Of a stretch of DNA of 64,000 bases, positions 23,801-34,235 are shown piece after piece. The DNA lies in NCBI GenBank assembly GCA_905221605.1, contig CAJNDS010002262.1, positions 248,001 through 312,000 of the forward strand, read 5' to 3'. A model generated the notes under the pieces. That model was not told the DNA's origin, did not search any database, and saw only the letters and a program-made list of their open reading frames with translations. The translations under genes were made by a program, and so were the position numbers. The DNA comes from Symbiodinium natans (lineage: Eukaryota; Sar; Dinophyceae; Suessiales; Symbiodiniaceae). The first letter of the stretch is position 1. Each line of letters opens with the position of its first letter.

Positions 23801-25350
23801 AAACGTGCCTGAACACATACTCTCTTAAACATAGGCAAGCGTAGGGTGTAACAAGGGGGTCTAGTACATCCCCCAACTACATACCCCAGCCCTCTTAAAA
23901 TTAAGAAGCCTGTAATGGAGCCACAAGAGAAGTGGGTTCAGAAGACATGAAATGCGGCTCTTCGTCTACTCTGGGGGCGGTAATTATTAGAATAGGGTTT
24001 TGGGGGGTTATTCTAGAATTGTTGTACGTATATGGACCATAGGGGAATGTTGTTAGTGATTGTTCCAACCCTTATATTAATCCCCAAACCCTAAACCCTA
24101 AACCCTAAACCCTAAACCCTAAACCATAAACCCTACACCCTAAACCCTAAACCCTAAACCCTAAACCCTAAACCCTAAACCCTACAAGCCCTTCTGCCCC
24201 CTGGGCTGGGCACTCTCAGCGAGCGCGCGCTCCTGGGAGGCCACCTAAAAGCAGGAGATGGCAAGCTCCCCCTGTTGGGAGTGAGAGAAGGGTTTAGGGT
24301 TTAGGGTTTAGGGTTTAGGGTTTAGGGTTTAGGGTTTAGGGTTTAGGGTTTAGGGTTTAGGGTTTAGGGTTTAGGGGGTTAGGGGGGTTAGGAGGGTTAG
24401 GGGGATAGGGGGTTAGGACCCCCTCCTTCTTCTGTTCTTCTGTTTTTTAAGGAACCTACAGCCGAAACCCTGAACCAAAAGTAGGTACCCCCAAGCCCCC
24501 CGAGGGTCGAACTTCAGCAGCTCGGCGTTGCTCTCTGCGCCGCTCGCGGGTTTCACTCTCGCCGTAGAGGCGTTCGAAGATCTGGGCGGTTTAGGGGCGA
24601 GCGTTCGCTGCTACAGGGCACGCCCTCTTTAGCGTCTCGGAAGAGCCATACACCTCCGGAAGATAGGTGGCCTTAGACATTCCTCCTCGCATTGCGTGAC
24701 AATCTAGACATGCAAGGCCCTGCTTTTGGAATGCTGTGTTGGCGACTGTGCCGTTAACTCGGCGCGAAGCCGAAATGCAACTGCCGGTGTCAGCTAACCC
24801 TAAACCCTAAACCCTATGAACCCTGATAACTCGTCTTGAATGCAGCCTCCACCGAGTCGGCATCTTCGCCGCTGCGGTGAATGCAGTGCTGCGCCTCAGC
24901 GTTGGACGCGCATCAAGCCGCCTCGAGTACTGTTCAGGCACATCCTTCTGGTCTGACACCCGATCGCACCCATAAACCCTAAACCCTGTTGCCCTAATCC
25001 CTGTACCCTAAACCCTAAACCCTAAACCCCAAACCCCAAACCCTAAACCCTAAACCCTAAACCCCACGAATTGGCAGAGTTGTTTAGAGGCCCCCAAGAG
25101 GATTTTTTGGGCCCCCCTGCCAGCCATCGCTCCTCGGCTTCGGCAGCTCGCTTGCGCTCATCCCCGAGGCGCTTCTGTCAGGATTTAGGGCTTAGGGCTT
25201 AGGGATTTAGGGATTTAGGGATTTAGGGATTTAGGGATTTAGGGATTTAGGGATTTAGGATTTAGGGTTTAGGGTTTAGGGATTTAGGGTTTAGGGTTTT
25301 GGGGTTTAGGGATTTATGCAATTAGGGATTTAGGGATTTAGGGTTTACGA
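20820..25350. repeat. Telomere-repeat-rich zone in both orientations
   Basis: Islands occur at 20820-20900 (CCC strand, decayed), 20985-21065 and 21537-21640 (GGG strand), 21412-21448 (CCC), 22592-22618 (CCC), 22780-22838 and 22955-23030 (GGG), 23193-23280 (CCC), 24085-24185 (CCC), 24290-24376 (GGG), 24797-24820 and 24973-25063 (CCC), and 25183-25348 (GGG). The last contains an 8-nt variant, ATTTAGGG, in tandem. No gene is recognised between them. Confidence 0.9.
23989..24086 (+). repeat. Dispersed element, family M8, copy 1
   Basis: ATTAGAATAGGGTTTTGGGG, then GTTATTCTAG, then TATGGACCATAGGGGAAT share order with 39741-39846 and, in the opposite orientation, 59229-59298. CCCTAAA repeats begin immediately after it. 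Confidence 0.5.
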
Positions 25351-25454
25351 TCGACTCTTCAGAGTAGGATGTTAAACAATTGGGGTTGGGGGTTTTAGGG
25401 TTCAGGGTTTCGGTTTCGGGGCTCAAGGGTGTCGATGCTACAAGAGTTTCCTGG

Positions 25455-25850
25455 AGTGAAGAGTGTCTGGGCCCTGCCTCCTTAAGAGGTGCACTGTGGT
25501 AGAGCTGTTCCCAGCGCGGAGGTCCATCTGCCTGCCCGTGCCAGTCACGAAGATTGCCCAGCAGTACACATTCTCTGTCTGCAAACTCAAGTCAGCTCAA
25601 TTCATGGGGAGGTGGCGGGCAGCCAATTCCCTCCAAGCAAACAGGCGTGTCGTCGAAACGAGGTGCATGAGTTGAACGACTATGGGTCGATCGGTCTCCG
25701 AGTCAGCTTCGGTTTTCTCTGGGGGGGCCATGGCTTTCACGCGACGGATGCAAACTTCCTCGATAAGATTGCCATGTCGGTTTCGGGCTGCTTGTGTCAT
25801 CTCGACCCGAGCATCCTTGGATCGCTGCTTCTCTGGCATTATGGGAGAAA
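25455..25850 (-). CDS. Two candidate exons of an unrecognised gene
   Basis: On the minus strand a frame from about 25850 to 25597 encodes charged, non-repetitive sequence (PEKQRSKDARVEM, then RNRHGNLIEEVCIRRVKAM). A second stretch starts after a TTTGCAG acceptor at 25579 and reads TENVYCWAIFVTGTGRQMDL. The amino-acid usage looks like real coding sequence. An M1 palindromic element lies directly upstream (25855-25917), where an intron would be expected. I recognise no domain and the exon limits are approximate. Confidence 0.35.
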
Positions 25851-25854
25851 TATA

Positions 25855-25917
25855 GACCCCCCCCAAATATTAAGGACCCCAATAATAAGGTACCCCGAAT
25901 TTCGGAAACCCCATATG
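25855..25917 (-). mobile_element. Palindromic element, family M1, copy C (partial)
   Basis: On the minus strand it begins CATATGGGGTTTCCGAAATT, then CGGGGTACC and ATTGGGGTCCTTA as in other M1 copies. The far end runs into a G run next to the candidate exon at 25850. Confidence 0.55.
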
Positions 25918-26013
25918 ATGCCGTGACATTCTCATTGTTTGCGTTATTACATTATTTCACTATTGCACTGCCTGCAGGAGAACCCTGTCCAAGTCATCTC
26001 TCGCCGTTCTAGG

Positions 26014-26121
26014 CTAGCCGTGCATGACCTGTACAGTGTCTCCCGATCCCTTGATGGGAGTGCCGCGCTGGTCTAGCCGTGCATGGCCTGTACAGTTTCT
26101 CCCGATCCCTTGATGGGAGTG
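26014..26121 (+). repeat. 59-bp tandem duplication
   Basis: CTAGCCGTGCATG.CCTGTAC through CCCGATCCCTTGATGGGAGT occurs twice with a 59-bp period (starts at 26014 and 26073) and a few substitutions. Confidence 0.85.
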
Positions 26122-26254
26122 ATTGCAAACCCCAACTAGCCTTAGCAAGCAGGGGGGTGCGAGATTTGTGGCACCCATAAGCGGTGCAGCACAAAAGCTA
26201 TGCCATTGCCAACTCATCTTAGCACGTAGTCTCGTGCGTAAAGAGATTCACTGT

Positions 26255-26500
26255 ACAACCTCTTATTCCATTATCGAGTATTCTATTGATTATTCTAGTA
26301 TTCTATTGTTCCATCCTATTATTCCATTATTCTGTTACTACCTTTTCTTCTAGTATTCTATTGTTCTGTTATTCGGATATTTCATTATTCTATTGTTCTA
26401 TTGTGAAAAAATCTATTCTTCAGTTATTCTAATTCCATTCTTCTATGACTCTATGATTCGATGCTTCTATTGTTCTATTCATCTATTATTAAATTGCAGG
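26255..26500 (+). repeat. Degenerate ATTCTATT low-complexity region
   Basis: Irregular repetition of TATTCTATTGTT-like units over about 245 bp. Frames are repeat-encoded. Confidence 0.8.
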
Positions 26501-26732
26501 CGATTCGTTTGGTTATTCTGCCATGATCCTGATACTATCGTGTTTTTATACCATGATAGCAGTTATTCTGCTGTCATCCTGTTATTACCGTGGCATATTT
26601 CTATCTCATTATGGCAGTGTATCAGTCCCGACAGAGGTACCCCGCCTGGCTCCGCAGAGAGGAGGTTGAGCACTGGGAGCTGAGACAGCTCAGGGCTTCC
26701 TGCGGTTCACTCCTAGAGCTTCCCTCTAGCAG

Positions 26733-26960
26733 TGGGTTTAGGGTTTAGGGTTTAGGGCTTAGGGCTTAGGGTTTAGGGTTTAGGGTTTAGGGTTTAGGGT
26801 TTAGGGTTTAGGGTTTAGCAAAACTGGCAGTGCCACCGCCACCCAGTACAATACTGAATGCCCACATGCCGAAGGCAAGCAAAACAGAATGACAGAGATC
26901 CTAAACCCTGAGCCCTGAACCCTGAACCCTAAACCCGAAACCCTAAACCCTGGGAACACC
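26733..26960. repeat. TTTAGGG array then CCCTAAA patch
   Basis: TTTAGGG spans 26733-26817. CCCTAAA/CCCTGAA follows at 26900-26950 in the opposite orientation. Confidence 0.85.
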
Positions 26961-27034
26961 CCGGGCACCTCCTGCTGGCGCTCCACCTGCCTCCTCTCAG
27001 CAAACTTTCGCACCCGCGGGGTCATTTGGGCCAT

Positions 27035-27080
27035 TTGGGGGTTTACGATGTTAAGGGGTACCTTCTTGGGGTCCTTAACT
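27035..27080 (+). mobile_element. Family M1, left half (copy D)
   Basis: GGGGGTTTACGATGTTAAGG then GGTACCTTCTTGGGGTCC matches the left half of copy A. The right half is absent. Confidence 0.5.
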
Positions 27081-27164
27081 GTCCCACGCGTCTCCTCCTG
27101 CGATGCGCCGCCTCCTGGTAGAGGCGTCCATAGATCTGGACTGCCTGCATCACATTCTGCATAG

Positions 27165-27325
27165 CTTAGGGTTTAATATTTTAAAGGTTAGTGTTTAATA
27201 TGAAAGTTTTTGGTTTGATATTTTAAAGTTTAGGGTTTAATATGAAAGTTTATGGTTTAATAGAAAAGTGTCGAGTTCAATATTGAAGTGTAGGGTTTCA
27301 GAATGTTTCAGATTAAAGCTTAGGG
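27165..27325 (+). repeat. Degenerate TTTAATATGAAAGTTTA-type tandem
   Basis: Units of about 24 bp built on GGTTTAATATGAAAGTTT are repeated several times with variation, probably derived from AT-rich decay of telomere-like sequence. Confidence 0.6.
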
Positions 27326-27472
27326 TAGGGGCAGCTTAAACGGCTGCCGATGACAGAGCCAACGAAGACCTCCAGCATGCTGCCTCCTCTTCCGAGGAGC
27401 AGGTGCGCACCGTGCACCGCTTCCTGTCATGCATGGGTCAGTAACTGGGGCACGAGAGGCTTATTCCTTTTA

Positions 27473-27580
27473 CCTAGTTGTCCAGTACCTAGGGGAACTA
27501 AAGGATAACCTTTGGGATTACAAGGGGATTCTATTACCCCCAGAAAGGTTGAAGGTTACCTACTTCGCAACTGAGCTTAT
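27473..27580 (+). mobile_element. Palindromic element, family M5, copy 1
   Basis: The left end CCTAGTTGTCCAGTACCTAG and the right end CTACTTCGCAACTGAG, with inner AAAGG.TAACCTTT and AAGGTT..AGGTTACC, give an imperfect palindrome. The same blocks occur at 32344-32497. Confidence 0.6.
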
Positions 27581-27734
27581 TGCATGTCTCATGATTCTGA
27601 TCCATAATAACCACTGTATGTACTTGTACATGACCAGGTGCCAGGAACATGCAAAACTCCTCTGGACACTCCCTAACGCCTAACCCTTGCAAACCCTGAA
27701 CGGTATGCCTGCCTAGACAGTGCCAAGTCTATAC

Positions 27735-28005
27735 CTAAACCCTAAACCCTGAACCCTAAACCCTAAACCCTAAACCCTAAACCCTAAACCCTACACCTGA
27801 AGCATCCTGAAGTTCATCTGGGCTACAGGAAGCTGCGCCACAAGCCGGTGTGACAACGTCTCGGTCTGGGCCGCTGCTTGCTGAGCCGCCAGCTTCTGCA
27901 ATCCAGGCTGACGCTGGATGTCAGTTTTGCCAATCGGTTTTGGGGGTGGGTTAGGGTTTAGGGTTTAGGGTTAGGGTTTAGGGTTTAGGGTTTAGGGTTT
28001 AGGGT

Positions 28006-28036
<31 letters not shown>

Positions 28037-28045
28037 AGGTTCAGG
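27735..28045. repeat. CCCTAAA array, then TTTAGGG array grading into GGGTTGA
   Basis: CCCTAAA spans 27735-27795. TTTAGGG starts at about 27952 and turns into a run of GGGTTGA variant units at about 28004-28040. Confidence 0.85.
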
Positions 28046-28302
28046 TTTAAGTTTAGGGCTTTTAGGGGTTTCGGGCTCAGCGGTTCTCAGGGGCCCTGGA
28101 TCCCCTTGACTGCTACATCGGAAGTCTAAGACAAGGGTTTCCAGCCCCGGAATAGATCACAAGCCCTCACCCCAGAAAAGAATTCAAGCATCCTACACAG
28201 CTGCTCGCTTATCTGGGTGTTGATGCAGATCCTGCTGGGCTCATCTGGGTTCACAGCGCCTGCACAAGCGCCTTCTTCTCCAGACTCGCCTGCTTGAAGT
28301 TT

Positions 28303-28375
28303 CATGGTACTTATTAGCCAATTTCAACGGTACTTATAGCCCGCTGATAAGCCCCTTACGTGCCCTAATATAGCT
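28303..28375 (+). repeat. Dispersed element, family M11, copy 2
   Basis: TTCATGGTACTTATTAGCCA then GGTACTTATAGCC, matching 1258-1312. Confidence 0.4.
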
Positions 28376-28439
28376 ATACTTTGAGAAAAACACTGGTTTC
28401 GGGCTGCTGGGCGAGCTTCGGGCTTTCAATCATGTCAAT

Positions 28440-29090
28440 CTACTGCAAGAGCGTCAGGTTAGAAATGCACCTGTCGTCTGCAGCTAAGGCGCCGCATGGT
28501 GGGCATGGAGCCGATCGAAGACGTCGGAATTCGATGGCTTGAGAGACTGGCGCAGAAAGACTGCCCTAATAATCTAGCTTCGAACGTCAAGTATCGCTGG
28601 CAGCCTTCACCGCTCACAGCAGCTTGTATTGAGTGGCCTGGCCAGGAGCGACACGGATCTTCTCCTCCGAACCGTCCTCCTGGGACGGGCACAGGCTGAA
28701 AGGGGCTGCGCATGTGTGGCTCCATGCCCCCGTGCCTCGCAGTTCGCCGTGCAGCCCGTGCTGCCGGGCGAAGTCGACTGCAAAGTCGCCTTGTTGTCGG
28801 GCTCGGGCTCGGGGTCCGGCAAAGTGTGTGGCACCTGCAGCGCCTGCGATGGAGAGTCCGGCTAAGACGGGGGAAAGAGACGTCTGAATTCAAGCTCATG
28901 ACTCTTTCCCGGATACTGCCCTGGTCACCCGCCTCATCCCTCGGGCTAAAGCCTGCAAGTCGGCAGGGGCCATCGTCTTGCGAGCTCTCGGGCAAAGGTG
29001 TCTTGCCTGGATCCTGGGGCCTCCCAGTCCATCGCCCCTGTCACCAGGCGGGTGTGCACATGGGAGCTGTAAAGAAAGAACTCCGGAATG
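28440..29090. other. GC-richer region with long overlapping open frames, no gene recognised
   Basis: A 178-codon minus frame (28459-28995) and several plus frames overlap. Both strands are open, as expected for GC-rich sequence. None contains a domain I recognise, so no gene is called. Confidence 0.4.
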
Positions 29091-29092
29091 CA

Positions 29093-29165
29093 GGGTTTAG
29101 GGTTTAGGGTTTAGGGTTTACGGTTTAGGGTTTAGGGTTTAGGGTTTCGGTTTAGGGTTTAGGGT
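29093..29165 (+). repeat. Interstitial TTTAGGG array
   Basis: Near-perfect TTTAGGG units. Confidence 0.9.
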
Positions 29166-29277
29166 ACTCTGCAGTGCCAGTGCACGTGAGAAGTGAGGAC
29201 CTTGCAGGCCTTTCCATCAGCAACGTCGGCTGCACGATGTTTCGTGCGCGCGAGTGAAACGGCCTGAACATGGTGAT

Positions 29278-29369
29278 ATATGGGGGTTTACGAAAACCCC
29301 CAAATAGCAGGATTCCCTTTGTCATAGGACCCCAATATAAGGTACCCCTAATATCGCAAACCCCCATAT
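29278..29369 (+). mobile_element. Palindromic element, family M1, copy E
   Basis: The left end ATATGGGGGTTTACGA and the reverse-complemented right end ATATGGGGGTTTGCGA match at 15 of 16 positions. The interior carries the family's GGTACC and TTGGGGTCC blocks. Confidence 0.7.
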
Positions 29370-29449
29370 GTGGCAACTTGAGGCAATCCCTCCTGTGTGG
29401 TCTGGGCATGTCTGGACTCGACCCTGCCTTCTGCACAGCCATGTGTGTC

Positions 29450-30065
29450 AGCGCGTGAGCGTCGCATGGTCTGCGAAGAAGACTTCCTACCTACAGATCC
29501 TTAGAACTTGCATCAGCTTGCAGTTCAACTGCGGCTGCACGTTGGGATCGGTTTGCCGCGTGTGGGGGACGATTGGGGGCTCTCCGGCGCCAGTTTAAAA
29601 ATCGGGCTGACCCGACTTGACCAAGCTGCATGAAAAAGACAATGGAAACATTCCTCTCATGTCAAAGCCAAGAAGCTGCGAAGCTGCCATCACAATATTC
29701 ACACATCGGACAAACCGGCTGAAGTGCTCGCAACTGCTCGGCTCGGCCCTCACACCTCTGCAACAGCCGCCCAGAGCACACCAGTCCAGAAGCACCCCCT
29801 TTTTGCCACAAACTTGGTCAGGTTCCAGCTACCACCCGGCAGCTATCCTACACTGTTCTGCGGACGCAGGTGAGACAAAGCCAGGAGCTTAAATTCAAAC
29901 TCATGGACACGAAGAGATGCGAGGCAGCTGAGGTGTCACGACAGACAGCAGCCTCGGGCATCCTCCTCCTCATCCTCCTCGTCCTCTCCACCGCTTGCCT
30001 GCCGTTTGGGCTCACAAGCGCCTTGCTACGATTTAAATTGCTATCTGTTGCTTATGAGGCAGTTG
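29450..30065. other. Region with no recognised gene
   Basis: Open frames at 29595-29795 (minus), 29617-29892 and 29870-30070 (plus) show no domain. Confidence 0.4.
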
Positions 30066-30136
30066 CATAATGACTAGATAACTAGATAACTAGATACCTA
30101 GATAACTAGATAGCTAGATAACTAGATAACTAGATA
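30066..30136 (+). repeat. 9-bp tandem repeat
   Basis: TAACTAGAT in tandem with minor variants. Confidence 0.9.
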
Positions 30137-30284
30137 TGATTCAGGTCCGAAGCCGGTGGCCCGCCTTGGAGGACGTGGGTCCTGGCAGGGATTCTTCTCA
30201 AGCATGACAGAACGAGGCATGGCTTCCTGCACCCCCGTAACTACACAAGGAAGCCCCAGGGGTGCCAAAAACGAGGTTCGGATC

Positions 30285-31137
30285 GGGTTTAGGGTTTAGG
30301 GTTTAGGGTTTAGGGTTTAGGGTTTAGGGTTTAGGGTTTAGGGTTTAGGGTTTAGGGTTTAGGGTTTAGGGTTTAGGGATCTCCAGAAATGCCACGCCTT
30401 TGGGTTGCTTTCGCGTCTTGGTTCCGCGACTGCGGGCCTCGCATTGCATGTGCTGAGCTGAGGGCTGCAGTAAGAGCCTTCTTTCTGCGCCGTTATTGTC
30501 CTTATTATTCCTTGTTGTTATTATTATTGCTATTATTGCTATTTTATTCTTCTTCATATAATTATTTTTTATTATCAGTATAATCACTATTATCATTATT
30601 ATTATCATTGTTCTCATTATTAGTATTTTGGCTTCATCTTCCGCTTCAAACAGTCAAACAGTCATCTTGTTTCTGCCTTTGGCTGGTCGTGGACGCGAGG
30701 GGCAGGAGCAGATGCCAAGTCCTGGGCTCTACTCTTCTTTAACAGCTACAAGCCGATGACCCCAAAGACACCGTTGAATCTACACGAGCTTGTACACACC
30801 TGAAGAGTCTGTCCCAGACCCTACAAACCCTAAACCCTAAACCCTAAACCCTAAACCCTAAACCCTAAACCCTAAACCCAATGATATTTGCTGAAATCCG
30901 ACTAGCAATAACCAGCCCTGCACAGGCCAAAGGCCCGCCTCCGCGGAAGACTCCGATTCTGCCTGACCCGTCGTGGCCAGCACCTTGGCATCAAGGCGCC
31001 CTTATCGGTCTGGGGTTTAGGGCTTAGGGCTTAGGGCTTAGGGTCTAGGGTTTAGGGTTTAGGGTTTAGGGTTGAGGGTTTAGGGTTTAGGGTTTAGGGT
31101 TTAGGGTTTAGGGTTTAGGGTTTAGGGTTTAGGGAAC
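30285..31137. repeat. Three telomere-repeat arrays in alternating orientation
   Basis: TTTAGGG at 30285-30378, CCCTAAA at 30822-30879, and TTTAGGG with TTTAGGGC variants at 31012-31135. An ATT/TTATTATTATTG stretch lies at 30505-30625. Confidence 0.9.
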
Positions 31138-32340
31138 CTGAGACCAGGGCCAAGATGCTCACCACATCATGGCACACAGATGCCACCTTGGCTAGTCGCC
31201 CAAAACACAACGCGGAGCTGCTTTTCGTGCTGTGAAACGTCCGAAGCCGGCCACGGTCTGCTGCCAAGACACCAGCGTCAGAAGGCCCCAAAGTGTCCCG
31301 AACGCAACTTTCAGTCCGGACCACAGGCTACCCACCTTACATCGCAAGAACAAGTGCACCGACATACTGCGTCAAGCGACGATATGTCGCTTGCAGGAAA
31401 CAAGCGGCGCACCCAAGTCCTCCGCCCGGAGGGCTGCACCTCGTCACAAGAAGCTGTCGAGAACATGCGACAAGTCTCCACAGGCAGTGTTGCAGTGAGT
31501 GGCCCGAGCTAGCACGCACCAGTTTGTATTTGCATCGAAAACCCTGCGCAGACTCTGATCCCTGAAAAGATCAGGAGCGGTGGCTGGAGGCTATAAGGAG
31601 TCTGTGCATAGTGGAACCACCCGAAACAACTCGGCCATGGGGTTCAAGGGTGGCCTTCACCGGAAAGTCTAGAAGCAGCTGCCGGGCCTGTCAAGATCAC
31701 AGAAAGAGGTTCAGGCACGTGGGCGTAGCAAGAGTGGTGCCGGTGCCGCAAGATGCTGCAAGTTGCTTACGCCTTCCGCATATACTCGTGCCTAAGTTGT
31801 TCAAGCGTATCTTCTTGCAGGTGTCCCGCATGGCATGGAATGCTCCCACATACTCCCACAACTGACCCACTGACTTCCCTGCAAATCATGAGCGGAAATT
31901 ATCCAGCAGACAGCGTTGTCGGCAGCAGTCAACATACAGCAACAACAACCATGATGAGGACGACGACGACAACCGCGACGATTCAATAGCTCAGTAACTC
32001 GAACAATAAGGACAGCAATGGCTCCTGCAAGTGTACCGCGCAAAGGTGGCCTGAGTAGTGCAAGCAAACGACAGTAGATATGTAGTGATAAGACATGATG
32101 TAAAAACAAAGATACCATGTGAATTGGACTTCAGAGGATGTTGGACAGTTGGCCTAGGACAGTCAAGGCTTCTGTATGCCTGCACTGTCGTAGTGACTGC
32201 GTGACGATGGTCGCGGGTATAGCAGCAAAAGTAGCTCGCAGCATTGTGCAACAGTTCGCGCTACAAGCATTCGCTGAGTATTGAGACAGCCCGGAATGAA
32301 CTTCTGCCTGTGTGGAGCCTGCTAGAACTTCTTGCAACCT
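31138..32340. other. Region with no recognised gene
   Basis: All three plus frames between 31180 and 31565 are open, as is part of the minus strand. This is a composition effect rather than evidence of a gene. Nothing else is recognised. Confidence 0.4.
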
Positions 32341-32343
32341 TTG

Positions 32344-32497
32344 CCTAGTTGTCCAGTACCTAAGGGGAACTAAAGGTTAACCTTTGAAAATTATAAGGCG
32401 ATTGTATTACCCCCAAAACAGGTTAAAGGCTGCCTACTCTACAACTAAGCTTATATTACCCCAAAAAAGGTTAAAGGTTACCTACTCTACAACTAAG
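32344..32497 (+). mobile_element. Palindromic element, family M5, copy 2
   Basis: The left end CCTAGTTGTCCAGTACCTAA matches copy 1. The right-end unit (AAAGGTTACCTACTCTACAA) is present twice in tandem, at about 32420-32452 and 32468-32495. Confidence 0.6.
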
Positions 32498-32611
32498 AGT
32501 TTGCTTGGATGGAGACGTCCAGCTCTGGACATCTGCCTCCATTGCCAGGCGCCGAAGCTCGGGGGAGCCCTTGGCAGCCTCCGCATGGGCCTCAGTGAGA
32601 AATCCTTATGA

Positions 32612-32815
32612 CTAAGATCACTATTATTAGTATTATTGTTATTGTCATTTTTGTTGTTTTTGTTATTTTTGTTATTATTGTTATTATTGTTATTATTGTT
32701 ATTATTGTTATTATTGTCATTATTGTTATTATTGTTATTATTGTTATTACTGTTATTATTTTTGTTATTGTTCCTGTTATTATTATTGTTCTTATTTTTT
32801 TATTATTGTTATTTG
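32612..32815 (+). repeat. ATT/GTT microsatellite
   Basis: About 200 bp of TTATTGTTATTA-type repeats. Predicted frames are Ile/Val or Leu homopolymers and not genes. Confidence 0.95.
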
Positions 32816-32997
32816 CAAGCTTGGGGAGATGGACGAAGCCCCACGTGCGGGGTCCCCAAGTTGCTAAGCCCTGGATTCGCCATGGAGAGCTGGAGCCGTT
32901 GCAGGTCTCCCAGGCGTACATGAGGAGTACAGGAACGTGCTTGCAGAACAAAGGCATGAGGTCTACCCCTGCGTCGCAAGCTGTCGAAATTCGGTTC

Positions 32998-33050
32998 AGG
33001 GATTTAGGGTTTAGGGTGTTGAGTTAGGGATTAGGGTATAGGGTTTAGGG
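32998..33050 (+). repeat. Degenerate TTTAGGG patch
   Basis: TTTAGGG with TGTTGAG and TATAGGG variants. Confidence 0.7.
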
Positions 33051-33534
33051 TAGCATGAGAAGAAAAACACTTTTGGAACAGGATTCGCAGCGCTTGTTGT
33101 AGTGTCGGGGTACTCTGATGCATGAGCAAAACTGCACCCAGGACCTGGATGATTGGCATAAAGATCATTTTGTTCCTGCGCGTTGGACAGATGCGGTTCG
33201 AGCTTTCAAAGGCTCAGACATAAATCAAACGAGATACTGTTACATTGCTACATTTCATACTCGTGCCTCTTGGAGAAGCATCAGTCGCAGTTCATGTCTT
33301 GTAATACAGCAACACATATACATGTAAATATGTATGTGTATATATATATATATATATATTATGTTTTTTATGACTTTCAGCATATGGCTCTGATTGTTCC
33401 AGATCTCACTCCGTAACATGAACGCAGATGCCTCATAGGACATTCTAGGCTCCTCCAGCACGCTGCGAAGAATTTTAGAGCTAAGTGCTTAACAGACCTG
33501 AGTTCTGGCTTCCCGGTCTTCGGGTCATTCAGAA
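33051..33534. other. Intergenic DNA downstream of the kinase gene
   Basis: It contains a TGTATATATATA microsatellite at 33330-33362. No separate gene is recognised. Confidence 0.4.
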
Positions 33535-34131
33535 TCAGGTGAGTTCCACGGGCAACTCACGGCCACACGAATTCAAGAAAGCATGCTGAATAAGTTTGCA
33601 GGCTCGTGGACGTTCCTTTGGAGTCCGTCGCGTGCAAATGCTCACAAAGTCCCGCAGGTGGGGACTGACATCTTCTTCGAGCGGCGGTGACTGTTCACAA
33701 CAAGCTATGTGCATCATGGCCGCCAATTGTGAGGAAAACTTGCCCCAGGGGGGCTGAGCTGTTACCATTTCGATCAAAGTACAACCGAGGCTCCAGATAT
33801 CGGCTCTAGAACCATACTTCTCTCCATTGATGATCTCAGGCGCCATCCAAAGAACAGATCCTCGGAACGTGTGCTTTGCGCTGATTTTGGACTTCTTTGC
33901 GCACCCAAAGTCAGCTAGCTTGACGCACGTCTTATCCTCTGTCAGGAGGACATTCGCCGTTTTAATGTCTCGATGTAATATCCCGCATCGGTGTATGCAG
34001 CTCACAGCACTGAGGAGCTGGGAGGCATAGGTGCGGATTTGGGGCTCTGCCAAGGGCCCGTCGCGTTTCAACAATTGCCGGAGGGAGCCCCCCGGCATGA
34101 ACTCCAAATACATGTAATACTTCGACAATAC
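33535..34131 (-). CDS. Ser/Thr protein kinase (MAP3K-like), 3' exon
   Basis: This exon encodes the C-lobe of a eukaryotic protein kinase, ending in TGA. Visible motifs: the hinge region (MYLEFMPGGSL), the catalytic loop HRDIKTANVLL with Asp and Lys, the DFG motif as DFGCAKK, the activation segment ending WMAPEII, and the YGSRADIWSLGC helix. The GSVLWMAPE and SRADIWSLGCTLIEM forms are typical of the STE11/MAP3K (MEKK/NPK1) group, which phosphorylates MAP kinase kinases. The exon starts at a CTAAG|G acceptor and joins the 34236-34706 exon in frame, giving about 355 residues with all catalytic residues present. MAP3K assignment rests on motif resemblance; the substrate cannot be read from sequence. 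Confidence 0.88.
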   Translation of the reverse strand, partial: VLSKYYMYLEFMPGGSLRQLLKRDGPLAEPQIRTYASQLLSAVSCIHRCGILHRDIKTANVLLTEDKTCVKLADFGCAKKSKISAKHTFRGSVLWMAPEIINGEKYGSRADIWSLGCTLIEMVTAQPPWGKFSSQLAAMMHIACCEQSPPLEEDVSPHLRDFVSICTRRTPKERPRACKLIQHAFLNSCGRELPVELT

Positions 34132-34235
34132 CTTAGTAACCCAGTAACCATATTACAATAAGGGCACCCTTTTTTTGGTTGGTCATTTTATAAGGGAGAA
34201 AAAGGGTAAAGGGTACCACTGGGCTACCAAGATAC
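34132..34235 (-). other. 104-nt kinase intron, palindromic (introner-like, family M9)
   Basis: Splicing GCA|GTATCT to CTAAG|GTATTG keeps frame and restores the kinase fold between GTDA and VLSKYYMY. The intron ends are imperfect inverted repeats (TAGCCCAGTGGTA at the 5' end; TAACCCAGTAACCA reading in from the 3' end). Its interior blocks recur in intergenic DNA at 3500-3600. This is what an introner, a mobile element that makes introns, would look like. Confidence 0.7.

Noticed and set aside
28459-28995. 178-codon minus-strand frame as a gene
   Set aside because: It is Arg/Ser/Pro-rich, overlaps several open plus frames in GC-rich DNA and has no recognisable domain.
32592-33027. Ile/Val-rich and Leu-rich putative membrane proteins
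   Set aside because: They are encoded by the ATT/GTT repeat and disappear outside it.
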